The notes under the pieces were generated by a model that saw only the letters and a list, made by a program, of their open reading frames with translations, did not search any database and had not been told where the DNA came from. Below are positions 50,237 to 59,437 of a DNA stretch of 64,000 bases, one piece after another. Origin of the DNA: Lentzea albida (GTDB lineage Bacteria > Actinomycetota > Actinomycetes > Mycobacteriales > Pseudonocardiaceae); assembly GCF_900111005.1 (NCBI RefSeq), contig NZ_FOFV01000001.1, forward strand, positions 620,001-684,000, written 5' to 3'. Numbering within the stretch: position 1 is the stretch's first letter; every line of letters starts with the position of its first letter. The translations under genes and the position numbers were made by a program.

Positions 50237-50848
50237 GTGCTGCTCATCGTCCTGGAGCTGATCGGTATCGCGGTCTTCGCCGCCTCCGGAGCGGTGGCGG
50301 CGGTCCGCGCGCGCCTCGACGTGTTCGGCGTGATCATCCTGGCCCTCACCACCGCGCTGGGCGGCGGCATCATCCGCGACGTGCTGCTCGGCGTGCACCC
50401 GCCGACGAGCCTGCGGAACTGGCCGTACCTGCTGGTCGCGGGCGGCACGGGGCTGATCGTGTTCTGGTTCCACCCGCAGGTCGCGAAGCTCCGCCGCAGC
50501 GTGCTGCTGCTCGACGCCGTGGGGCTCGGCCTGTTCGTCACGTCCGGCACGTCGACCGCGCTCGCGCTCGGCGCCACCCCGTACGCGGCCTGCCTGATCG
50601 GGATGACCACCGGCATCGGCGGCGGCGCGATGCGCGATCTCCTCCTCCGAGAGATCCCTTTGGTCCTCAGGAGGGAGATCTACGCGGTGGCGGCGTTGTG
50701 CGGTGCCGTCGTCGTCGCGGTGGGCGAATGGGCGCGTCTGCCGAAAGGCCTGGTCGCGCTCACCGGTGCGTTGCTGATCATCACCATCCGGCTGATCGCG
50801 CTCTGGCGGAAGTGGAACGCGCCCGTCGCACGGGGCCTTGAGGGCTAA
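50237..50848 (+). CDS. TRIC/UPF0126-family membrane channel
   Basis: 203 residues with seven hydrophobic helices and two GGGIIRD / GGGAMRD loops (LGGGIIRDVLLGVHPPTSL, GIGGGAMRDLLLREIPLVLRREIYA). These loops are the internal repeat of bacterial TRIC trimeric cation channels. GTG 50237 begins directly at the first helix. It is 19 bp after the nucleotidyltransferase and may be co-transcribed with it. Confidence 0.93.
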   Translation: MLLIVLELIGIAVFAASGAVAAVRARLDVFGVIILALTTALGGGIIRDVLLGVHPPTSLRNWPYLLVAGGTGLIVFWFHPQVAKLRRSVLLLDAVGLGLFVTSGTSTALALGATPYAACLIGMTTGIGGGAMRDLLLREIPLVLRREIYAVAALCGAVVVAVGEWARLPKGLVALTGALLIITIRLIALWRKWNAPVARGLEG

Positions 50849-50877
50849 CGCCGAACTCACACCCGCAGTTAGGGCCC

Positions 50878-50895
50878 TTCTCAGGCACTTCTCAG
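50878..50895. promoter_or_regulatory. MprA-type direct repeat upstream of the response regulator
   Basis: TTCTCAG occurs twice with an 11-bp period (50878-50884 and 50889-50895), 23 bp before the mprA-like start. OmpR-family regulators bind such helical-turn-spaced direct repeats; autoregulation is likely. TCTCAGG recurs upstream of htrA. Confidence 0.6.
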
Positions 50896-50917
50896 ATCCC
50901 TCGGCAAGACTGCCCTC

Positions 50918-51613
50918 ATGCGCATCCTCGTTGTCGATGACGATCGGGCGGTCCGGGAGTCACTCCGCCGCTCGCTCCAGTTCAACGGCTACCAGGTCGA
51001 GACTGCCGGAGACGGCATGCAGGCCCTGGAGTCGGTGACCGCCGCCAGGCCGGACGCGATGGTGCTCGACGTGATGATGCCCCGCCTCGACGGCCTCGAG
51101 GTGTGCCGCAGGCTGCGCAGCACCGGTGACGACCTGCCGATCCTCGTGCTGACCGCACGGGACGCCGTGAGCGACAGGGTGTCCGGTCTGGACGCCGGTG
51201 CCGACGACTACCTGCCCAAGCCGTTCGCGCTGGAGGAGTTGCTGGCCCGGCTGCGCGCGTTGCTGCGCAGGGCCGCCCACGACGACGACGCGGCCCAGCA
51301 CTCCGCGGCCGCGCTCAAGTTCGCCGACCTGGAGCTGGACCCGTCCACCAGGGACGTCCGCCGCGGCGAGCGCCCGATCAGCCTCACCCGCACCGAGTTC
51401 GCGCTGCTCGAGCTCCTGCTGGCGCACCCGCGCCAGGTGCTCACCCGCAGCCGCATCCTGGAGGACGTGTGGGGATACGACTTCCCGACCTCGGGCAACG
51501 CACTCGAGGTCTACGTGGGGTACCTGCGCCGCAAGACGGAGGCCGAGGGGGAACCCAGGCTGATCCACACGGTGCGTGGAGTGGGCTACGTCCTGCGGGA
51601 GACCCCTCCGTGA
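50918..51613 (+). CDS. mprA: OmpR-family response regulator (MprA-like)
   Basis: 231 residues. The receiver has [29 protein letters not shown], phospho-Asp in [15 protein letters not shown], and [20 protein letters not shown] winged helix follows ([66 protein letters not shown]). The order of regulator then kinase, and HtrA-type protease boxes elsewhere, fit MprA of envelope stress. Its stop overlaps the kinase start as GTGA. Confidence 0.92.
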   Translation: MRILVVDDDRAVRESLRRSLQFNGYQVETAGDGMQALESVTAARPDAMVLDVMMPRLDGLEVCRRLRSTGDDLPILVLTARDAVSDRVSGLDAGADDYLPKPFALEELLARLRALLRRAAHDDDAAQHSAAALKFADLELDPSTRDVRRGERPISLTRTEFALLELLLAHPRQVLTRSRILEDVWGYDFPTSGNALEVYVGYLRRKTEAEGEPRLIHTVRGVGYVLRETPP

Positions 51614-52998
51614 TCCACGAACCCCAGGGACGCCTCCAGCGGGCGTCGCTGCGGGCTCGGGTCACGTGGCTCGCGGCGTTCTGCGTCGCCGGGGCGGTCG
51701 CGTTGGTGTCCCTCGGCGCGTACATGGTCGTGCGCAAGAGCACGTACGACGCGCTCGACGACGGCCTGCGCCAGCGCGCCGCCACGGTGGCGAACGGCAA
51801 GAAGGTCAGTTCTCCCGACGAGGTCGCGAACTACCCGGCGGCGTTCCTCGCGGCCGGCGACGTGAAGATGGGCGTGCTGCTCTCGGACACCGGGAAGCTC
51901 ACCTACCCGAGGGAGTCCGAGCCGCCGCCGACCGTCCCGGAGGCGTGGGACGTCGCGGACGGCGAGCGGCCCGAGTTCATCTGGACCGACCACAAGACCG
52001 AGACGCGCGTGATCGCGGTCAGGTACCAGCCCGACCAGGCGATCATCATCGCCCAGTCGATGGCGCCCCAGCGCACCACGCTGGCGAAGCTCAGCGTCGT
52101 CCTGCTGCTGATCGGCGGTGCCGGTGTGCTGCTCGCGGCCATCGCGGGCACGGCCGTCGCCCGCACGAGTCTGCGGCCGGTGCAGAGGCTGACCGAGGCC
52201 ACCGAACGCGTCGCGAACACCGGCGACCTGACGCCGATCCCGGTGTCGGGCGACGACGAGCTGGCGCGGCTCACGCACAGCTTCAACGCGATGCTCGGCG
52301 CCGTCGCCGAGTCGCAGGAACGGCAACGCCGCCTGGTCGCCGACGCGGGCCACGAGCTGCGCACGCCGCTGACCTCGATGCGCACCAACCTGGAGCTGCT
52401 GCTCGCCTCGGAACGCCCGGACTCCCCGACGTTGTCGCAGGAGGACAAGACGGAGATCCAGGCCGACGTGCGCGCGCAGATCGACGAGCTGACCACGTTG
52501 ATCGGCGACCTGGTCGAACTGGCCCGCGAGGACGCCCCGCAGGTCGTCCACGAGCCGGTCGACCTCGTCGAGGTGGTCGAACGGTCCCTCGACCGGGCCC
52601 GTCGTCGCGGCTCGGGCGCCGTTCGCTTCGACGTGCAGCTCCAGCCGTGGACACTTCTGGGTGATTCGAGCGCCCTGGAACGCGCGGTGCTGAACCTCCT
52701 CGACAACGCGGTGAAGTTCAGTCCGTCCGGTTCGTCCGTTCGCCTGAACCTCCGCCAGGTGGGGGACGGCAGCGCGGTGGTGGAGGTCGCGGACGCGGGC
52801 CCCGGCATCGCGGACGCCGATCTACCTCACGTTTTCGAGCGGTTCTACCGCTCCTCCGAGGCGCGGACCCTGCCGGGTTCGGGCCTCGGGCTCGCCATCG
52901 TCAAGCAGGTGGCGCAACGGCACGGCGGCACGGCCACGGCGGGCCGTGCGCCCGAGGGCGGTGCCCTGTTCACGTTGCGCCTACCCGGACGTCCGTAA
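51610..52998 (+). CDS. mprB: Sensor histidine kinase (MprB-like)
   Basis: 462 residues. There are two membrane helices ([24 protein letters not shown] and [20 protein letters not shown]) flanking a 130-residue extracytoplasmic sensor, then HAMP. The HisKA phospho-acceptor is His in [21 protein letters not shown]. An HATPase has [12 protein letters not shown] (N), [18 protein letters not shown] (G1), and [18 protein letters not shown] (G2). The GTG start overlaps the regulator gene by four bases. It is followed immediately by lepB. Confidence 0.93.
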   Translation: MIHEPQGRLQRASLRARVTWLAAFCVAGAVALVSLGAYMVVRKSTYDALDDGLRQRAATVANGKKVSSPDEVANYPAAFLAAGDVKMGVLLSDTGKLTYPRESEPPPTVPEAWDVADGERPEFIWTDHKTETRVIAVRYQPDQAIIIAQSMAPQRTTLAKLSVVLLLIGGAGVLLAAIAGTAVARTSLRPVQRLTEATERVANTGDLTPIPVSGDDELARLTHSFNAMLGAVAESQERQRRLVADAGHELRTPLTSMRTNLELLLASERPDSPTLSQEDKTEIQADVRAQIDELTTLIGDLVELAREDAPQVVHEPVDLVEVVERSLDRARRRGSGAVRFDVQLQPWTLLGDSSALERAVLNLLDNAVKFSPSGSSVRLNLRQVGDGSAVVEVADAGPGIADADLPHVFERFYRSSEARTLPGSGLGLAIVKQVAQRHGGTATAGRAPEGGALFTLRLPGRP

Positions 52999-53008
52999 GG
53001 TGGGGCGT

Positions 53009-53854
53009 GTGAGTCATCGCGTGAATGACGATTCTTCGTCGACCTGGGAGACGACGCCTCCCGCCGGAGACGGCCCCGCCGAACCCACGACGCGCTTCTC
53101 GACGTCCGGTTCGCGGGCTTCGTCCCGCTCGTCGGCCTACGACGAGGACGACGCGCCGAAGTTCTCCAGGAAGAAGACGAAGAAGAAGCAGCCGTTCTGG
53201 AAAGAGCTGCTGGTCATCTTCAGCGTGGCGCTGCTGCTGACCGTCGTGATCCAGACGTTCGTCGCGCGCGTGTTCGTCATCCCGTCGGCCTCGATGGAGA
53301 CGACCCTGCACGGCTGCACGGGCTGCGTGAACGACAAGGTGCTGGTCGAGAAGATCACGTACCTGTTCAACGACCCGCGCCCCGGCGACGTCATCGTCTT
53401 CCGCGGCCCGCCGAACTGGACCGGCGGCAAGCAGCCCCCGAACTTCGTGGTCGGCACGCTGCAGGACCTCGGCTCGATGGTGAACCTCTCCGAGCCCAGC
53501 GGCACGGACTTCATCAAGCGCGTCATCGCCGTCGGCGGCCAGACCGTCGAGTGCTGCGACGACGAGGGCCGCGTCCTGGTCGACGGCAAGCCGCTGGACG
53601 AGCCGTACCTGAACTTCGGCGGCGGCCCGCGCCAGCAGGACTCGTTCGAGAAGGTCACCGTCCCCGCGGGCAAGCTGTGGGTGATGGGCGACAACCGCAA
53701 CAACTCGTCGGACTCGCGCAAGCACGGCGACCCGACGCCGGCCGACGGTGCGATCCCGGTGGAGAACGTGGTCGGCAAGGCCCGCGTGATCGTGATCCCG
53801 GTGGGGCGTTGGGGCGGCATTTCGGACTTCAACCCGCAGACCGGCGGGAAGTAG
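53009..53854 (+). CDS. lepB: Signal peptidase I
   Basis: 281 residues. A 60-residue disordered N-terminus precedes a membrane anchor (ELLVIFSVALLLTVVIQTFVARVFVIPS). Box B has the catalytic Ser in IPSASMETTLH, and box D has the Lys in DFIKRVIAVGG. Box E is KLWVMGDNRNNSSDSRKHG. It removes signal peptides from exported proteins on the outer face of the membrane. The region between boxes is longer than in E. coli, typical of actinomycetes. Start GTG 53009 follows the kinase by ten bases; GTG 53024 is possible. Confidence 0.95.
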   Translation: MSHRVNDDSSSTWETTPPAGDGPAEPTTRFSTSGSRASSRSSAYDEDDAPKFSRKKTKKKQPFWKELLVIFSVALLLTVVIQTFVARVFVIPSASMETTLHGCTGCVNDKVLVEKITYLFNDPRPGDVIVFRGPPNWTGGKQPPNFVVGTLQDLGSMVNLSEPSGTDFIKRVIAVGGQTVECCDDEGRVLVDGKPLDEPYLNFGGGPRQQDSFEKVTVPAGKLWVMGDNRNNSSDSRKHGDPTPADGAIPVENVVGKARVIVIPVGRWGGISDFNPQTGGK

Positions 53855-53888
53855 GCGGACCGGCTGGGGACAGCCGCGAGTACGCGAG

Positions 53889-53918
53889 AGGGGCGAGGAC
53901 CAAGCGGTCCTCGCCCCT
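53889..53918. terminator. Terminator hairpin A
   Basis: AGGGGCGAGGACC (53889-53901) and GGTCCTCGCCCCT (53906-53918): perfect 13-bp arms with a 4-nt loop, 34 bp after lepB. Confidence 0.8.
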
Positions 53919-54006
53919 CCCGGCGTTGTGGGGCCGGGTCGTGCCGGTCAGCGCGGGGCGGGTGGGACTCGGCCAACGCCGGGCGACGCGGTCCGGACAA
54001 CGTGAA

Positions 54007-54036
54007 AGGGGCGAGGACCACGCGGTCCTCGCCCCT
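54007..54036. terminator. Terminator hairpin B, near-identical to hairpin A
   Basis: The same 13-bp arms at 54007-54019 and 54024-54036, with loop ACGC instead of AAGC. It lies 15 bp after the permease stop, serving the leftward operon. The two hairpins are 118 bp apart. Confidence 0.8.
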
Positions 54037-54050
54037 CCCGCATCGGTCCC

Positions 54051-54953
54051 TCAGCCCTTCGTCGACCCCAGCGTCAGTCCGCCCACGAACTGCCGCTGCA
54101 ACACGAAGAACACGACCAGCGTGGGCAGCGCGACCAGGAGAGAGCCCGCTGCGATCAGGTTGTTGTCGGTGAAGAACGTCCCCTTGAGGTTCTGCAAGGC
54201 CGACGTCACCGGCATCTTGTCGCCGTCCTGGATCAACACCAACGCCCACAGGAAGTCGTTGTAGATCCAGGTGAACTCCAACGTCGCCAGCGCGGCGAGC
54301 ACGGGCCGGCACAACGGCAGGGTCAGCTGCCAGTACTGCCGGAACACCGACGCCCCGTCCACCCGGGCGGCCTCGGTGAGCTCGTACGGGATGGTCTTCA
54401 TGTAGTTCGACAGCACGAACGTGCAGAAGCCCATCTGGAACGCGATGTGGATCAGGATCACGCCGAGTGGCGAGTCGATCAGGGACTCGCTCTCCGACAT
54501 CCACGCCGGCAGTTCGATCAGGCGGTACAGCCTCCACAGCGGCGTCACGATCACCTGCTGCGGCAACAGGTTGCCCGCGGTGAACAGCATCAGCAGCGCG
54601 ATGTTGAACTTGAAGCTGAACCGCGAGACCCCGAACGCCACCATCGAGCTGAGCACCAGCGTCAGGATCAGCGCCGGCACCGTGATCAGGAAGGTGTTCC
54701 AGTAGAAGTGCGGCAGGTCGCCGATCTCCCACGCCTTCGCGAAGTTCTCGAACGTCAGCGACTTCGCGATCGAGAAGTACCCGTTGACCGAGGTGTCCTC
54801 GTACGTCCGCAGTGACGCGTACACCGCCCACAGCAACGGGGTCAGCGTCATCAGACATGTCAGGACCAGGAACACGTGCAAAGCGACGCGCGCGGGCGTC
54901 ACCGAACGCTTCTTGCGAACAGCGACCGAAGGCCGTTCCAGCGTGGCCGTCAC
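54051..54953 (-). CDS. Sugar ABC transporter permease (MalG type)
   Basis: 300 residues with six membrane segments. The EAA loop is TEAARVDGASVFRQYWQLTLPLCRPVLAALA, which contacts the ATPase. Belongs to the carbohydrate uptake-1 permeases. GTG 54953 overlaps the upstream permease stop (GTGA). No ATPase gene is present; in actinomycetes such transporters share the MsiK-type ATPase. Confidence 0.93.
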   Translation of the reverse strand: MTATLERPSVAVRKKRSVTPARVALHVFLVLTCLMTLTPLLWAVYASLRTYEDTSVNGYFSIAKSLTFENFAKAWEIGDLPHFYWNTFLITVPALILTLVLSSMVAFGVSRFSFKFNIALLMLFTAGNLLPQQVIVTPLWRLYRLIELPAWMSESESLIDSPLGVILIHIAFQMGFCTFVLSNYMKTIPYELTEAARVDGASVFRQYWQLTLPLCRPVLAALATLEFTWIYNDFLWALVLIQDGDKMPVTSALQNLKGTFFTDNNLIAAGSLLVALPTLVVFFVLQRQFVGGLTLGSTKG

Positions 54954-55906
54954 GTCCGGTTCTCCTTGCTGAACACCTGGTACAGGTACGGGATGATGAC
55001 GCCGAGGGAGATCGTCAGCAGGATCACGGCGACCGCGGAGCCTCGGCCGATGCGCGAGGCCTCGCCGATGATGTTGTCGGTCACGAGCACCGACAGCAGC
55101 TCCAGGCCGTTGCGGCCCTTGTTGATGACGTAGACGATGTCGAACGCGCGCAGCGCCTCGATCACGGTCACGACGGCGACCACGATGTTCACCGGCTTCA
55201 TCACCGGGAACGTGACGCGGAAGAACGTCTGCGCCGAGGAGGCGCCGTCCAGGGCCGCCGCTTCCTTCAACGCCGGGTCCACCGACTTCAGGCCCGCCAG
55301 GTACAGCAGCATGATGTAGCCGGTGTGCCGCCACGCCGCCGCGACGAGCACCGCGTAGAGGTTGATGTCCGAGTCACCGATCCAGTCGACCGGGTCGGCG
55401 CTCAGGCCCAGCAGCGAGTTGAGCAGGCCGCCGTCCGGTGTGTAGATCAGCTGCCAGATGAAGCCCACCAGGGCGAGCGACAGCACCATCGGCATGTACA
55501 GCGCGCTCTGGTAGATCCGGCTGAACCGGAGTTCGCGGTCGAGCAGCACGGCGAGCAGCAGGCCCGCCGTCGTCGGCACGACGAGCAGGAACAGCAGCCA
55601 GATCAGGTTGTGCTGCACCGCCGGCCAGAACCGCGGGTACTCGCTGAAGATCTCGACGTAGTTCGCGACACCGATCCACTCGATGTCCTCGAGACCGCCG
55701 ATGCCGTTCCACCTGCTGAACGACAACGCGATCGAGCCCAGCGTCGGGACCCACACGAACAGCAGGTGCACGACCGCGGGGATGCCCAGCATGAGCGCCA
55801 GCACGAGTTTGTCCGTGCCGGCGAGGGCCGTGGCACGCTTTCCACGCCGACGAGGCGGCGGCCCGCTGGGGGCCACCGCCTTCGGCTTCTCCTGCACCGC
55901 GGTCAC
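54950..55906 (-). CDS. Sugar ABC transporter permease (MalF type)
   Basis: 318 residues, six membrane segments, EAA loop EAAALDGASSAQTFFRVTFPVMKPVNIVVAV. First of the permease pair. GTG 55906 overlaps the binding-protein stop (GTGA). The N-terminal 30 residues are basic and cytoplasmic. Substrate is probably a galactoside from the divergent beta-galactosidase operon. Confidence 0.93.
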   Translation of the reverse strand: MTAVQEKPKAVAPSGPPPRRRGKRATALAGTDKLVLALMLGIPAVVHLLFVWVPTLGSIALSFSRWNGIGGLEDIEWIGVANYVEIFSEYPRFWPAVQHNLIWLLFLLVVPTTAGLLLAVLLDRELRFSRIYQSALYMPMVLSLALVGFIWQLIYTPDGGLLNSLLGLSADPVDWIGDSDINLYAVLVAAAWRHTGYIMLLYLAGLKSVDPALKEAAALDGASSAQTFFRVTFPVMKPVNIVVAVVTVIEALRAFDIVYVINKGRNGLELLSVLVTDNIIGEASRIGRGSAVAVILLTISLGVIIPYLYQVFSKENRT

Positions 55907-57213
55907 TTGAAGATGTTCTTCGCCTGGTCGGCCATGCCCTTGAGCACGGAGTCGACGCTGTTCGGGTCCTTGATGAACTCGATCAGGCCGTTGGTGGCGG
56001 CCTCGCTCGCGAAGCCCGGGTCGGTGTCGCGGTCGAGGAACTGCGTGATGTGCTTGGCGCCCTTGATGACCTCGGCCGCCTTCTTCTGCAGCGAGTTGTA
56101 GCTGGAGGTGTCCGCCTTCTGGTTGGTCGCGACCACGGACGAGTCGGACTTCAGGTAGGTGAGCTGCGGCTCGGCCGTCGACAGGTACTCGAGCAGCTTG
56201 AGCGCGCCCTCGGGGTTGCCGGGCTTCTTCGCCATCATGTACCCGTCGATCGGCGCCTCGACCGTGTCGGTGCCGTGCTCCGGGTTGATCTCCGGGAACG
56301 GGAAGAAGTCGAGGTCCTCCTTCTCCGCGTCCGGGAACTGCTGGCCGAGGAACGAGCCCAGCAGGTACATGCCGGACTTCTTCTGCTGCAACGACTGCGC
56401 GGCTTCCTGCCACTCGCGGCCGAGCGCGTTCTCCTGGTGGAACGGCAGCAGCCGCTTCCACGTGTCGAAGACGTCCTTGACCCGCTTGTCCTGCCAGTCC
56501 TCCTTGCCCGCGAGGAGGTCCACGTGGAACTGGTAGCCGTTGGTGCGGAAGTTCAACTGGTCGAACGTGCCCATGCCCGGCCAGCCCTGCTTCTGCGCGA
56601 AGGCGATCGGGATCAGGCCGTCGGCCTTCATCTTCGTGGCGAGCGCGACGAGCTCGTCGAGCGTCTTGGGGACGGCGTAACCGCGCTCCTGCCACACGCT
56701 CTTGCGGTAGAACATGCCCCAGGGGTACTGCGTGAACGGCACGAAGTACTGCTTGCCGTCGGTGGCCGTCGAGGCCTGCTTGAGCGCGTCGGAGTAGTTG
56801 CCGCCGATCTTGCCCCACAGGTCGCTGACGTCGCCGGTGAGTCCCTGGTCGGCGAAGAACCGCATCCGGTAGCCGGCGAACCACGCGAGCACGTCGTCCG
56901 GCTTGCCCTGCAGGTAGTTGTTGATCTGCTCCTGGTACTGCTCGTGCTGCTTCGTGTTGATCGTGACGGACAGGCCGCCCGACTGGCCCTCGAAGCCCTT
57001 GAGCGCGGCCGTGATCGCGTCCTTCGGCACCTGGTCGGACAGGTTGTTGCCGAAAGTGACGACCTTGGAGTCGCCGCCCGAGCCGGAACCGCCCCCGCAC
57101 GCCGAGAGAAGACCACTGGTCGCGGCGACGCCGGCGCCGGCCAGCATGACTCGCAGCATCGTCCGCCGACCGAAGTGCGGTAACGGGGTGGAACCAGGCG
57201 TCTGCAGAACCAT
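55903..57213 (-). CDS. Sugar-binding lipoprotein of the ABC transporter
   Basis: About 436 residues. Signal region HFGRRTMLRVMLAGAGVAATSGLLSACGGGSG combines a twin-arginine-like pair with a lipobox (LSAC), so the protein is a Tat- or Sec-exported lipoprotein. The mature part is a family 1 solute-binding protein (KVVTFGNNLSDQVPKDAITAALKGFEGQSGG, FAGYRMRFFADQGLTGDVSDLW, IPIAFAQKQGWPG). Start: two ATGs at 57216 and 57213 follow GTAGGAGCG; 57213 has the better spacing. First gene of the transporter operon, divergent from GH42. Confidence 0.92.
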   Translation of the reverse strand: MVLQTPGSTPLPHFGRRTMLRVMLAGAGVAATSGLLSACGGGSGSGGDSKVVTFGNNLSDQVPKDAITAALKGFEGQSGGLSVTINTKQHEQYQEQINNYLQGKPDDVLAWFAGYRMRFFADQGLTGDVSDLWGKIGGNYSDALKQASTATDGKQYFVPFTQYPWGMFYRKSVWQERGYAVPKTLDELVALATKMKADGLIPIAFAQKQGWPGMGTFDQLNFRTNGYQFHVDLLAGKEDWQDKRVKDVFDTWKRLLPFHQENALGREWQEAAQSLQQKKSGMYLLGSFLGQQFPDAEKEDLDFFPFPEINPEHGTDTVEAPIDGYMMAKKPGNPEGALKLLEYLSTAEPQLTYLKSDSSVVATNQKADTSSYNSLQKKAAEVIKGAKHITQFLDRDTDPGFASEAATNGLIEFIKDPNSVDSVLKGMADQAKNIFK

Positions 57214-57401
57214 CATCGCTCCTACGGGTGACACGCGCTCGTGCGAACCGAACATGACTCAAACAAAGTTGCGCACAATGTGGTCCGAGTCATACAGCAT
57301 GTCAAGCCCTGTTACGCAGCTGTTAAACCGGTGCGCAGCGGCGTCCGGGCCACTTCCCGGTACTTTTCCCGGTCGTTAGCCCCACAGACCTCAACGCGAA
57401 G

Positions 57402-57418
57402 TTGTGTTTGCTTGTGTT
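57402..57418. promoter_or_regulatory. DeoR-type operator candidate of the galactoside locus
   Basis: TTGTGTT repeats at 57402-57408 and 57412-57418 (10-bp period), 35 bp before the GH42 start. DeoR/GlpR regulators favour T-rich TTTGTTT-like direct repeats. AACAAAG and CACAATG occur near the lipoprotein end of the 240-bp divergent region. Confidence 0.6.
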
Positions 57419-57453
57419 GACGTTGGGGGTCGTCGTCGGCCACGCTTGCGGCC

Positions 57454-59436
57454 GTGACGACTTGGCCAACAGACCTGCCAGGCCTCGGCTGGGGGGCTGA
57501 CTACAACCCCGAGCAGTGGCCCGAACACGTCTGGACCGAGGACGTCGAGCTCATGCGGCGCGCCGGCGTGACCATGGTCAGCGTCGGGATCTTCAGCTGG
57601 GCGAAGATCGAGGTCAGCAAGGGCGAGTACCGGTTCGACTGGCTCGACCGCGTGATGGACCTGCTGCACGCCGGCGGCATCCGCGTCGACCTCGCGACCG
57701 CCACCGCCGCGCCCCCGCCGTGGCTGACCACCGAGTACCCCGAGATGCTGCCCGTCCGCGCGGACGGCGTGCGGCTCTCGCACGGCTCACGGCAGGCGTA
57801 CTGCCCGTCGTCGCCGATCTACCGCGACCGCGCGACGGCGCTGGCCGCCGAGATGGCCTCGCACTACCGCGACCACCCCGCCCTCGCCGCCTGGCACGTC
57901 GGCAACGAGTACGCGTGCCACGTGAAGCGCTGCTACTGCGACACGTGCGCCGCCTCGTTCCGCGAGTGGCTGGCCGCCCGCTACACGCTCGACCAGCTCA
58001 ACGACGCGTGGTCGACGGCGTTCTGGAGCCAGGGCTACACCGACTTCGCGCAGGTCCTGCCGCCGCGCGTCACGCCGACGTTCTCGAACCCGGCGCACGT
58101 GCTCGACTACGACAGGTTCTCCGACGACGCGATCCTCGAGCTCTACAAGGCCGAGCGCGACGTGCTGCGCATGATCACGCCCGAGGTGCCGGTCACGACC
58201 AACTTCATGGTCAACTGGACGTTCGGCGACCTCGACTACTGGAAGTGGGCGCGCGAGGTCGACTTCGTCTCCAACGACCACTACACCGAGGCCCAGTCGC
58301 CCGACCGGCACATCGAGCTCGCCATGTCCGCGGACCTCGTGCGCGGGCTCGCGGGCGGCAAACCGTGGCTGCTCATGGAGAACTCGACGTCCGCGGTGAA
58401 CTGGCAGCGGCGCAACATCGCCAAGCTGCCGGGGGAGCAGCGGCGGCACTCGTTCCAGAACATCGCGCGCGGCGCGGACGGCACGCTGTTCTTCCAGTGG
58501 CGGCAGTCGCGCGGCGGCAGCGAGCGCTACCACTCGGCGATGGTCCCGCACGCCGGCCCGGACACCAAGGTGTACCGCGAGGTCTGCGAGGTCGGTGCCG
58601 AGTACCGGAAGCTCGCCGAGGTCGTCGGCTCCACTGTGGACGCCTCCGTCGCGGTCCTGTTCGACTTCCAGTCCGGCTGGGCGCTGCGCCAGGACGCCCA
58701 CCCGACGCAGGACTTCGACTACTGGCAGCACGTCCTCGGGTACTACAAGGCGCTGTGGCAGGCGGGTGTCACCGTCGACTTCGTCGCGCCGGGCACCAAC
58801 CTCTCGAAGTACTCGCTGGTGGTCGTGCCGGCGTTCTACGCGGTGTCCGACGCGCACGCCGCCGTGATCGCGGACTACGTGGCGGGCGGCGGCCACGTCG
58901 TCGTCACGTACCTCTCCGGTGTCGCCGACCAGTACACGCGAGTGCGACTGGGCGGGTACCCCGGGGCGTTCCGCGACGTGCTCGGCGTGTGGTCCGAGGA
59001 GTTCTTCCCGCTGCGGCAGGACGAGACCGTCTCGCTGAGCGACGGCTCGACCGCCTCGTTGTGGACGGAGCACCTGCACACGCGCACCGCTGACACCGTT
59101 GTCTCCTACGTGGACGGGCCGTTGCCCGGGGTGCCGGCGGTGACGCGCAACGCGTTCGGCAACGGTGTCGCCTGGTACGTGGCGTGCGACCTCGACGGCG
59201 ACGGTCTGAGCCGAACGGTGGAAAACGCGCTTTCCGGTGCGGGCGCAAGGGTGTCGCGTTCGCCGATTGAGCTCGTGCGGCGCAGGGGCGACGTATCGTT
59301 CCTCTTCGCCGTCAACCACACCGACACCGACGCGCAGATCGAGGCGTCCGGTGTCGACGTGTTGTCCGGCACGCAGGTCTCCGGACGCCTCACCGTGCGA
59401 GCCGGGGACGTGGTCGTCCTCAGGGAAGAGGTGTGA
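57454..59436 (+). CDS. bga: GH42 beta-galactosidase
   Basis: 660 residues, normal for family 42. GWGADYNPEQWPEHVWTEDVELMRRAGVTMVSVGIFSWAKIE opens the TIM barrel. The acid/base is Glu152 in HVGNEY and the nucleophile Glu309 in LLMENS. A four-cysteine zinc site is present (Cys117 with Cys160-x-Cys162-x2-Cys165). The C-terminal trimerisation and beta domains follow (residues 400-655). It hydrolyses terminal beta-galactosides, probably inside the cell since no signal peptide is present. First gene of the bga-deoR-galT operon. GTG 57454 is the start. Confidence 0.95.
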   Translation: MTTWPTDLPGLGWGADYNPEQWPEHVWTEDVELMRRAGVTMVSVGIFSWAKIEVSKGEYRFDWLDRVMDLLHAGGIRVDLATATAAPPPWLTTEYPEMLPVRADGVRLSHGSRQAYCPSSPIYRDRATALAAEMASHYRDHPALAAWHVGNEYACHVKRCYCDTCAASFREWLAARYTLDQLNDAWSTAFWSQGYTDFAQVLPPRVTPTFSNPAHVLDYDRFSDDAILELYKAERDVLRMITPEVPVTTNFMVNWTFGDLDYWKWAREVDFVSNDHYTEAQSPDRHIELAMSADLVRGLAGGKPWLLMENSTSAVNWQRRNIAKLPGEQRRHSFQNIARGADGTLFFQWRQSRGGSERYHSAMVPHAGPDTKVYREVCEVGAEYRKLAEVVGSTVDASVAVLFDFQSGWALRQDAHPTQDFDYWQHVLGYYKALWQAGVTVDFVAPGTNLSKYSLVVVPAFYAVSDAHAAVIADYVAGGGHVVVTYLSGVADQYTRVRLGGYPGAFRDVLGVWSEEFFPLRQDETVSLSDGSTASLWTEHLHTRTADTVVSYVDGPLPGVPAVTRNAFGNGVAWYVACDLDGDGLSRTVENALSGAGARVSRSPIELVRRRGDVSFLFAVNHTDTDAQIEASGVDVLSGTQVSGRLTVRAGDVVVLREEV

Positions 59437-59437
59437 G

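Noticed and set aside
47857..50616. A 919-codon minus-strand open frame
   Set aside because: Spans four recognisable plus-strand genes and shows no family features.
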